Assembly: GCF_017183135.1 (NCBI RefSeq)
Contig: NZ_JADDXW010000005.1
Location: forward strand, 208,538 to 272,537
Reading direction: 5' to 3'
Origin: Aurantimonas marina
GTDB taxonomy: Bacteria; Pseudomonadota; Alphaproteobacteria; Rhizobiales; Rhizobiaceae
DNA: 64,000 nt
Shown here piece by piece: positions 57,542 to 64,000 of this stretch (the first letter of the stretch is position 1; each line of letters starts with the position of its first letter). The notes beneath the pieces are model-generated. The model searched no databases and was not told where the DNA came from. It worked only from the letters and a program-made list of their open reading frames with translations. The translations under genes were made by a program, and so were the position numbers.

Positions 57542-59413
57542 ATGTCGGGAACACTCAGAAGGCAGCGCCGACAGGCGGCGGAACGGCGCCCAGGAAGAAG
57601 CCATCCGCCGCAGCGGACATCCGCGCAGACATACCGCGACGTTGAGCCGGGTACCCGTCAGCCTTCGCCGCCGCCACGCGACCAGTTTGACTACGCAGCG
57701 GTTCTGGATCGCAGCGCCCATGCCGCCATCGCCCGGATGACCGGCGGAATATCGCCGGCCAGTTTGGCGGAGGCGTGGTTCGATTGGGCCCTGCATCTGA
57801 CGGCCGCACCGGGCAAGCGGCTGGAACTCCTTGATCTCGGGTTTCGCCAATGGAGCCGGCTGGCTGACTACGTCTACCACAGTGCTCTGCATGAAAGTCT
57901 GGATGGCAGGGGGCCATGCGCCTGTGTCGAGTCAATGCCGAACGACAAGCGGTTTTGTGACAGTGCGTGGCAGGTCTGGCCTTTCAACGCGATCCATCAG
58001 GCATTCCTGCTGCGGCAGGAATGGTGGCACCATGCCACGACTGGTATTTGCGGCATGACGCCACATCACGAGAGGGTGGCGGATTTCGTCAGTCGCCAGA
58101 TCCTCGACACCGTCGCGCCATCGAACATGCTGGCGCTCAACCCTGAAGTTCTTGATGCCACACTGCGCGAGGGCGGGCGCAATCTCGTGCGCGGTCTTTG
58201 CAACGCGATCGACGACATACGGCTGGAGCTGGAAGGAGCGCGGCCGCCCGAAGTCGAGGCCTTTCGCCCTGGCGTCGGGGTGGCGCTCACGCCAGGCCGC
58301 GTCGTCTATCGCAACGAGCTGATCGAGCTGATCCAGTACGCTCCGTCCGGGGATCGGGTGCGGCCGGAACCGGTGTTCATCGTGCCGGCCTGGATCATGA
58401 AATACTACATCCTTGATCTGTCGCGGCACAATTCGCTCGTGCGCTATCTGACCCACCAAGGCTTCACGGTGTTCATGATCTCCTGGCGCAATCCTGGACC
58501 GGAGCAGCGGGAGATATCTTTCGATGACTATCGCCGCCTCGGCGTCATGACCGCGCTAGATGTGGTCGGCGATATCGTCCCGGACCGAGAGGTCCACGCC
58601 GTGGGCTATTGCCTCGGCGGCACCTTATTATCCATTGCCGCGGCAGCCATGGCACGGGCAGGGGACACGCGGCTGGCAACCATCAGCCTGTTTGCCGCCC
58701 AGACCGATTTCGAGGAACCGGGCGAACTGTCGCTGTTCATCAGCGATAGTCAGGTCGCCTTCCTCGAGGATTTGATGTGGGAGCAGGGGACCCTCGACTC
58801 GCGACAGATGGCCGGCGCTTTCCAGATGTTGCGGTCGCAGGACCTCGTCTGGTCGCGCCTCGTGCGGCACTACCTGCTTGGCAAGCCGACACCGATGTTC
58901 GATCTGATGGCCTGGAACCTCGACACGACGCGACTGCCGTTTCGCATGCATTCGCAGTATCTGCGGCAGCTGTTCCTGCGCAACGACCTCGCCGAGGGGC
59001 GGTATCGCGTTGACGACCAGCCGGTGATCCTGTCGGAAATCGACGCGCCGATCTTCCTCGTCGCTACGGAGACCGATCACGTGGCGCCGTGGAAATCGGT
59101 CTACAAGCTTCATCTTCTCGCCGATGCCGAACTAACCTTCGTTCTGACGAACGGCGGCCACAACGCCGGGATCGTATCGGAGCCCGGACATCCCGGCCGC
59201 CGCTACCGCATCACCTCGCGCGCTGCCGAGGGCGCATATCGCGCACCGGAGGAGTGGGAGGCGACAACCAAGGAGCAGGAGGGATCCTGGTGGCCTCGCT
59301 GGGCCGACTGGCTGGGCGAACGAAGCGGAGCCGAGACGACGCCACGACCGATGGGATCGGATGCGTATCCCGTTCTCGACGCGGCGCCGGGGCGCTATGT
59401 TCTTGAGGACTGA
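57542..59413 (+). CDS. phaC: Poly(3-hydroxyalkanoate) synthase, class I-like
   Basis: This 623-residue synthase has the PhaC N-terminal domain (residues about 115-280, with MPNDKRFCDSAWQVWPFNAIHQ) and the alpha/beta hydrolase core. The catalytic cysteine is C357 in GYCLGGT; the aspartate is in VATETDHVAPWKSVYKL and the histidine in NGGHNAGIVSEPG. The first 50 residues are basic and disordered. With the phasin gene it should make carbon and reducing-power storage granules, consistent with the FNR-type box upstream. Confidence 0.93.
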   Translation: MSGTLRRQRRQAAERRPGRSHPPQRTSAQTYRDVEPGTRQPSPPPRDQFDYAAVLDRSAHAAIARMTGGISPASLAEAWFDWALHLTAAPGKRLELLDLGFRQWSRLADYVYHSALHESLDGRGPCACVESMPNDKRFCDSAWQVWPFNAIHQAFLLRQEWWHHATTGICGMTPHHERVADFVSRQILDTVAPSNMLALNPEVLDATLREGGRNLVRGLCNAIDDIRLELEGARPPEVEAFRPGVGVALTPGRVVYRNELIELIQYAPSGDRVRPEPVFIVPAWIMKYYILDLSRHNSLVRYLTHQGFTVFMISWRNPGPEQREISFDDYRRLGVMTALDVVGDIVPDREVHAVGYCLGGTLLSIAAAAMARAGDTRLATISLFAAQTDFEEPGELSLFISDSQVAFLEDLMWEQGTLDSRQMAGAFQMLRSQDLVWSRLVRHYLLGKPTPMFDLMAWNLDTTRLPFRMHSQYLRQLFLRNDLAEGRYRVDDQPVILSEIDAPIFLVATETDHVAPWKSVYKLHLLADAELTFVLTNGGHNAGIVSEPGHPGRRYRITSRAAEGAYRAPEEWEATTKEQEGSWWPRWADWLGERSGAETTPRPMGSDAYPVLDAAPGRYVLED

Positions 59414-59470
59414 CCAGCGGCTTGCCGCGGGTCAGTCCGGGGACGTATCGCCTCCCGTTCGCAGGACCCG

Positions 59471-60682
59471 TCAGGAACCGCTCTGTCGCGGCGTCACCGC
59501 AACCCCGTCGCCGACCGTGTCGCTGGGAAACAGGATGATCTTCGCGTCCGGCTTCAGCCCGTCGATCAATTCCGCCGCCGCGGTGTCGCGATGGCCGATG
59601 GTGACTTCCGTCAGAACCGCGCGGCCGTCTTCCACGGCGTAGACGCTCCATTGATTGCCCATCCGGAACAAGGCGCCGAGCGGCAGCCGACGAACATCTT
59701 CGCCGTGCCAGAGCACGATGCGGGCGACCACGCGGTAGCGATGGCCGGGCCGCTTCTTTCCGTCGAGCGGCGAAACGATGTCGAGCCGGACATTGACCCG
59801 TTGCTCCTCGATGCCGAGGGCGGAGACCTTGGTAAAGGCGGTCGGTTCGATGCGGCGAATGCGGGCCTGCAGGTCCGGCCCGCCCCAGCCGGTGATCGAC
59901 GCATCCGCGCCCTCGCGCACGGCGACGGCATCGGCGGATAACAGATCGACCACGACTTCGAGCCGCGTCGGATCACCGATTTCCGCGAGGGGAGTGCCGG
60001 TCGGTACGACCGTTTCGCTCTCCAGCGGCACCGACAGGACGACGCCGTCGCTCGGCGAGAAAAGCGGAACGCAGTGGCAGGAGTTGCTGGCATCGAGCGG
60101 GTCGCCCGGCTGCAGGAGCCGCGCCCTGGCGCTTGCGAGTTCGCTCTGGCGTATTGCCAGTTGAGCCTCTGCCCCGCGCAGTTGGGCACGCTGGCGATCG
60201 ACATCGGTGGCCGCCAGTTCGAGCGCCTTCGCCGAGAGGGTGCCGGTCTTGCGCAGCGTTTCGACCCGGTTCAACTCCGACTCCGACTGGCGCAGATCGG
60301 CCTGGGCGTGATTGAGATCGGCCTCGGCCAGCGCCACGGCGGCGTTCGCGGCGTCGATCGCCGCGCGAAGTTCGGACTCGGATCGGGCGTCTATAAACGT
60401 TGGATCAGAGGGACGCAGGGTCGCAACCTGGGTCCGGTTGGCGATGACCGTATCACCCACATGCAAGGAACTGCGTTCGATCTTTGCCGGAAACGGCGCG
60501 GAAATCGCGTAGATCTCGCGGAATTCCACCATCCCTTCCTCATCGATCGTCACCGTCAATGGCCCGTTCTCGACAGTCGCCAGGTCAACGGATGTCGGCT
60601 TCGGGCGAAGCGTCTCGTAAAATGCGAAACCGACCGCTGCGGCGCCCAGAAACACGAGTAAGACTTTCAGCCAGCGGCCCAT
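59471..60682 (-). CDS. HlyD/MacA-type periplasmic adaptor
   Basis: This 403-residue membrane fusion protein has an N-terminal anchor (LKVLLVFLGAAAVGFAFYETL). A barrel-sandwich lipoyl half (VENGPLTVTIDEEGMVEFRE) and a long coiled coil (RSESELRAAIDAANAAVALAEADLNHAQADL..., repeated Ala/Glu heptads at about residues 100-190) follow, then a beta-barrel region (PTGTPLAEIGDPTRLEVVVDLL). It is the last gene of a three-gene ABC efflux operon and links the permease to an outer-membrane duct or periplasmic substrates. Confidence 0.9.
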   Translation of the reverse strand: MGRWLKVLLVFLGAAAVGFAFYETLRPKPTSVDLATVENGPLTVTIDEEGMVEFREIYAISAPFPAKIERSSLHVGDTVIANRTQVATLRPSDPTFIDARSESELRAAIDAANAAVALAEADLNHAQADLRQSESELNRVETLRKTGTLSAKALELAATDVDRQRAQLRGAEAQLAIRQSELASARARLLQPGDPLDASNSCHCVPLFSPSDGVVLSVPLESETVVPTGTPLAEIGDPTRLEVVVDLLSADAVAVREGADASITGWGGPDLQARIRRIEPTAFTKVSALGIEEQRVNVRLDIVSPLDGKKRPGHRYRVVARIVLWHGEDVRRLPLGALFRMGNQWSVYAVEDGRAVLTEVTIGHRDTAAAELIDGLKPDAKIILFPSDTVGDGVAVTPRQSGS

Positions 60683-60684
60683 CT

Positions 60685-63048
60685 TCAGTCTCTCGTCTTG
60701 AGGACACGGATAAGATCGAGCCTATCAACGCGTCGCCTTATGATGAAGGCGGAGAGTACCGCGGCCGCCAAAACGACGAGACTCGCCTTGGCAAATGTAT
60801 GTGCCTCGAGAACGATCGGAAGCTGGAAGAGGTCGCTTTCGAAGCCGCGACCGACGAGCATGGCGAACCCCGCCCCGAGGCCCCAGCCGAGAGGTTGGGC
60901 AACCAGTACGATGATCGCCATCTCGACCAGCAATACCTGCGACACTTCGCCGCGGGTAAAGCCAAGGACTCTCAGGCTCGCAAGTTCCCGCGCCCGTTCG
61001 GACAGTTGGATTCGGGCCGAATTGTAGATGACGCCGAACGCGATGATGACCGCGAGTGTCACGTAAAGCGTCATCATGATGGAGATGTTGCGCTGAATGG
61101 TTTCGCGAAATTTTTCCCGCGACAGGGTTTGGAGGCCGATCGACGCGATTGTCGGGGTGTTCTTGATGGCGGAATACAAGCGATCCAATGCCCGCGTATC
61201 GATGGCCAGATGGGCGCCGCCGACCCGGGGGCCTTCGCCCGCCAACCGTCCAAGGGCGTCCATGTCCATGTAGACCGCTAGGCCAAGGTAATTCCGGATG
61301 ACCGCGCTGATCCTCACGTCGACCACCTCCCTCCTTCCGGTCAGGATCTCGACGGTGACCGTCTGACCGCGGGTCAGGCCGAGAACGGCAGCGACCCGTT
61401 CGGAGATGGCAAGTCCGTCTGCCGGCAGGACCACCGGCTCCAGGTCTTCGTCGAGAACTCGCGAGAGCGTCGCGCCGGGCGGCTTTCCGGTGATGGCGAG
61501 TCGGCGCGACAGGCTGCCATGCCGGAGCAAGGCCGGGAGACTCCGATATGGCTCGGCGATGAGGATACCCGGCAGGTGGCCGACGGCTGCCATCACCGAG
61601 GGTGGCCGTTCCTCGGCGAAAGTCAGGCTGGCATGTTGCCGATCGGAACGAAAATAGATCGTATCAATCATGAAGTTCACAGAATCGCCAGCAAACAGCG
61701 CCGTTACCAGAAGGGCGACGGCGAGCGCGATGCCGAAACTCGTGGCCGCCGCACGGAGCGGGCGATGCACAAGATGACGGATCGCCATGACCGTCAGGCG
61801 GGAAAATATCCGCAACAGGCCGAATTGCTCCATGAAGTGGTGTCGGTAGCGCGACGGCTGCGGCGGTTGCATGGCAATCGCCGGCTCCAGGGCGAGAACC
61901 GACATGATCGCCTTCATCGCCCCGATCAGTGCCGCTGCGAGCGAGATGCCCGCGGCCAGAACATACAGGTCCAGGCTGGATTGGAAGATCAGGAAGGGAA
62001 ACGAGAAGAAGTTGCCATACAGCCTTGTGAGACCTTGACCGAGCCAGGTTCCGGCAACTGATCCGATCGCGATCCCGACCGCTGAAATGGCGATGACGAG
62101 CTTGGCGTAGTGCCAGGCGATCGTGTGGCTAAAATACCCGAGCGCCTTGAGCAGCCCGATCTGCTCGCGCTCCAGCGCGATGAGCCGCGACAGAACGATA
62201 TTGATAAGAAAGGCCGAGACGATCAGGAAGATCGGCGGGATGATCCGCGCCATCGCCGAGAGTTCCGTCAGCTCCGCATCCAGGAATGCGTGGGATAGAT
62301 GGTCCTTTCGACCGTAGGCGGCCGTTCCCCCATAGGGGCGCAGAAGGCGATCGACGGCGGCGACGACGACGGCCTCGTTCGCCCCGGGCAGAAGCCGCAA
62401 AACCGCGTCGTTGAATGCGCTTTCCCGGTCGAACAGTGGGGCGAGCACATGCCGCGTCATGTAAAGAATGGCGAAGCGGCGCGGATCGGGCACGATGTCC
62501 CCTGGACCAAATGAATAGATGAATTCCGGCGAAAGTACTGTGCCGACGATCCTGAGCCGCTCCTTGCGGCCGTTGAGAATGGCGGAAAATTCATCGCCGA
62601 CACGGAAGTCGTGGGCCAGGGCGAAATCCTCATTGACCGCCACCTCCTTGGGGCGGTCGGGCTGCGGCAGGGTGCCACTGCGAATGACCAGGCGATTGAC
62701 CCGCGACGCCCTGCGGTCGGGGATGGAAACGACCTGTGCCGTCGCCGGTTCGCGGACACCGTCAAGATCGAGAAGGATTGTGCGGCTGATCCGCAATTCG
62801 AAAGCCGCGACTCCGTCGATGACCGCGATCGACTGGCCGAGAGCGATCGGCGCGCGGTTGGCCTGGGCAAAGACATGGGCAAAGCTGTAGCGCTCGTAAT
62901 AGGCTTCTCGCGTCGCCAGCAGTGAGCGGTAGGCGCCGACGGCGATGATGATAGTCATGACCCCGCAGGCCATGACCAGGGCCACGGCCAATCCCTGCGC
63001 CCAGAGACGAGCGAGATCACGCAAAAGCTTGCGGTCGAGTGCGGTCAT
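60685..63048 (-). CDS. FtsX-type ABC transporter permease
   Basis: This 787-residue MacB/LolC-class permease has two FtsX domains. An N-terminal helix (LWAQGLAVALVMACGVMTIIIAVGAY), a large periplasmic domain, three central helices (FLIVSAFLINIVLSRLIALEREQIGLLKALGYFS), then a second FtsX half with FGVIYNSARIQLSERARELASLRVLGFTRGEV. The start overlaps nothing and lies 4 bp after the ATPase stop. Such permeases move lipids, lipoproteins or toxic compounds within the envelope. Confidence 0.9.
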   Translation of the reverse strand: MTALDRKLLRDLARLWAQGLAVALVMACGVMTIIIAVGAYRSLLATREAYYERYSFAHVFAQANRAPIALGQSIAVIDGVAAFELRISRTILLDLDGVREPATAQVVSIPDRRASRVNRLVIRSGTLPQPDRPKEVAVNEDFALAHDFRVGDEFSAILNGRKERLRIVGTVLSPEFIYSFGPGDIVPDPRRFAILYMTRHVLAPLFDRESAFNDAVLRLLPGANEAVVVAAVDRLLRPYGGTAAYGRKDHLSHAFLDAELTELSAMARIIPPIFLIVSAFLINIVLSRLIALEREQIGLLKALGYFSHTIAWHYAKLVIAISAVGIAIGSVAGTWLGQGLTRLYGNFFSFPFLIFQSSLDLYVLAAGISLAAALIGAMKAIMSVLALEPAIAMQPPQPSRYRHHFMEQFGLLRIFSRLTVMAIRHLVHRPLRAAATSFGIALAVALLVTALFAGDSVNFMIDTIYFRSDRQHASLTFAEERPPSVMAAVGHLPGILIAEPYRSLPALLRHGSLSRRLAITGKPPGATLSRVLDEDLEPVVLPADGLAISERVAAVLGLTRGQTVTVEILTGRREVVDVRISAVIRNYLGLAVYMDMDALGRLAGEGPRVGGAHLAIDTRALDRLYSAIKNTPTIASIGLQTLSREKFRETIQRNISIMMTLYVTLAVIIAFGVIYNSARIQLSERARELASLRVLGFTRGEVSQVLLVEMAIIVLVAQPLGWGLGAGFAMLVGRGFESDLFQLPIVLEAHTFAKASLVVLAAAVLSAFIIRRRVDRLDLIRVLKTRD

Positions 63049-63052
63049 CGCA

Positions 63053-63766
63053 TCACCACGTCACCTGGTTGGGCGCGACGCGTGTCTCGTTGCAGATGAC
63101 CTGGGCGATGCGTCCGTCGACGAACTGGAAGACACGATGGGCGATCGCCTGAATCCCGGCATTGTGCGTGATGATCGCCGTTGTCGTCCCCAGCGTTTCG
63201 TTGATTCCAATCAGCGCCTCGAGCACCTTGATGCCGGTGGCTGAATCAAGCGCGCCAGTGGGTTCGTCGCACAAGAGCACTTCCGGCTGCTTGGCGACGG
63301 CGCGCGCGATGGCGACGCGCTGTTGCTCGCCACCCGACAGCTGGGCGGGAAAATGATCCTGGCGTTCCGAAAGGCCGACGAGCGCGAGCGCATCGGAGGG
63401 GTTCATCGACCTTGGCGCGATCTCGGTGACAAGCGCCACATTCTCGCGCGCCGTGAGGCTGGGGATCAGATTGTAGAACTGGAAGACGAAGCCGACATGG
63501 TTGCGCCGGTAGAGCGTCAGCGCCCGGTCGGAACTTTGCGTCAGGTCCTCGCCCTGAAACGTCACCCGGCCGGCGCTGGCGCGATCGAGCCCTCCCATGA
63601 TGTTGAGCAGTGTCGACTTTCCCGAGCCGGACGGACCCAGCATGACGACGAATTCGCCGGCATGGAGTTCGGCGTCGACGCCGCGCAAAGCCCATACCTC
63701 GACGCCGCCGGTCCGATAGACCTTGGTGACCTCCTGCATCTGGAAGACTGGAGTGACGCTGGACAT
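63053..63766 (-). CDS. ABC transporter ATPase (MacB/LolD-like)
   Basis: This 237-residue ATPase has Walker [11 protein letters not shown]-loop [12 protein letters not shown], signature [16 protein letters not shown], Walker [14 protein letters not shown] and the H-loop AIITHN. It is the first gene of the three-gene efflux operon. An FNR-type box is centred only 43 bp before the start codon, so the transcript leader would be very short. Met 9 (MQEVTKVYR, 63742) is an alternative start. Confidence 0.92.
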   Translation of the reverse strand: MSSVTPVFQMQEVTKVYRTGGVEVWALRGVDAELHAGEFVVMLGPSGSGKSTLLNIMGGLDRASAGRVTFQGEDLTQSSDRALTLYRRNHVGFVFQFYNLIPSLTARENVALVTEIAPRSMNPSDALALVGLSERQDHFPAQLSGGEQQRVAIARAVAKQPEVLLCDEPTGALDSATGIKVLEALIGINETLGTTTAIITHNAGIQAIAHRVFQFVDGRIAQVICNETRVAPNQVTW

Positions 63767-63801
63767 GCTGGCCAGCTTATCGGTCGCGCTACGTCAGCAG
63801 G

Positions 63802-63815
63802 TTGACCTCCATCAA
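63802..63815. promoter_or_regulatory. FNR/FixK-type box upstream of ABC exporter operon
   Basis: TTGAC-CTCC-ATCAA is a full match to TTGAY-N4-RTCAA, centred about 43 bp before the ATPase start at 63766. Confidence 0.65.
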
Positions 63816-63897
63816 TTCCAACTGTCGAGCGGCGCACGGGGCTCGCGGAAGACCGCCTTAGCCTGACATTCGGCTATCGTGATCGCGAGCGCATATG

Positions 63898-64000
63898 TCA
63901 TTCACCGATCGCCAGAAGAGCCCGTTGTCGCAGGATTTCGATATTGCGGGAATCGATCAGCTTGATGAACCCCAGTTCCTTCAGTCTCGTGAACGTCCGG
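63898..64000 (-). CDS. Crp/Fnr-family regulator, C-terminal end (partial)
   Basis: The minus strand enters from the right window edge with RTFTRLKELGFIKLIDSRNI followed by EILRQRALLAIGE and a TGA stop at 63898-63900. The pattern (T-[FR]-x-[LR]-L followed by G-x-I-x-[ILV]) is typical of the recognition helix and wing of Crp/Fnr winged-helix domains. Only 34 codons are visible. It lies next to an FNR/FixK-type box, so it is a good candidate for the regulator of the boxes in this island. Whether it has an iron-sulfur sensor domain cannot be seen. Confidence 0.72.
   Translation of the reverse strand, partial: RTFTRLKELGFIKLIDSRNIEILRQRALLAIGE

Noticed and set aside
1..64000. tRNA, rRNA or CRISPR array
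   Set aside because: No T-loop-like GGTTCRA with matching cloverleaf, no rRNA-like sequence and no regularly spaced repeats were seen by eye. A covariance-model scan would be needed to be certain.

Overview
The window is GC-rich, densely coded DNA that most resembles an alphaproteobacterial chromosome, probably Hyphomicrobiales or Rhodobacterales. The lineage is inferred from gene content: tripartite tricarboxylate (TctABC) uptake, CoxMSL-type molybdenum hydroxylase, an NsrR-type regulator, TTGAY-N4-RTCAA (FNR/FixK-type) boxes, Host_attach and DUF2267 proteins. No rRNA, tRNA or CRISPR array was recognised. Region 1 (about 0.1-14.4 kb) is a single plus-strand catabolic operon: an IclR regulator behind a nested inverted-repeat operator, a zinc alcohol dehydrogenase, a CoxM-like FAD subunit, a [2Fe-2S]/molybdopterin protein split in two at a TGATG stop-start, a TctC-TctB-TctA transporter, an IolD-like ThDP enzyme, an aldehyde dehydrogenase and an IlvD/Edd-family dehydratase. 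Together they look like uptake and oxidation of a polyol, cyclitol or sugar acid; the substrate is not evident. Region 2 (14.5-21 kb, minus strand) holds a membrane class III nucleotide cyclase behind an AT-rich island with two related palindromes, then a copper-handling operon: lipoprotein, TolC-like lipoprotein, multicopper oxidase, cupredoxin and CusF-like protein. Region 3 (21.1-30.6 kb) has an IS3-type remnant, a periplasmic rhodanese, and an OmpR/HK two-component system divergent from a periplasmic redox set: PepSY protein, cytochrome b561, hemerythrin-like protein, acidic protein, DUF2271 protein, a PepSY-flavodoxin-reductase membrane protein and ApbE. Three near-identical tandem sites (CTGAC-N6-CTGAAGC) mark the promoters of that set. 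Region 4 (30.6-37.7 kb) lies between two IS110-type transposase fragments and carries an acyl-CoA synthetase/GNAT plus deacetylase pair and a nitrosative-stress group (NsrR-like repressor, group III truncated globin, RIC/YtfE-like protein). Region 5 (34.6-63.8 kb) is a stress and low-oxygen island: UspA, phospholipase D, a PAS-PRPP synthetase fusion, Host_attach, a COG2187 kinase, DUF2267, PEP synthase, metallophosphoesterase, CarS-like protein, alpha/beta hydrolase, AI-2E permease, erythromycin-esterase-like protein, Hsp20, FtsH, DUF2892, phasin, PHA synthase and an ABC exporter. Ten strong and a few weaker FNR/FixK-type boxes precede most of its transcription units, and the last bases of the window encode the C-terminus of a Crp/Fnr-like regulator. 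A decayed cyclic-glucan-synthase (GH94) pseudogene sits inside this island.
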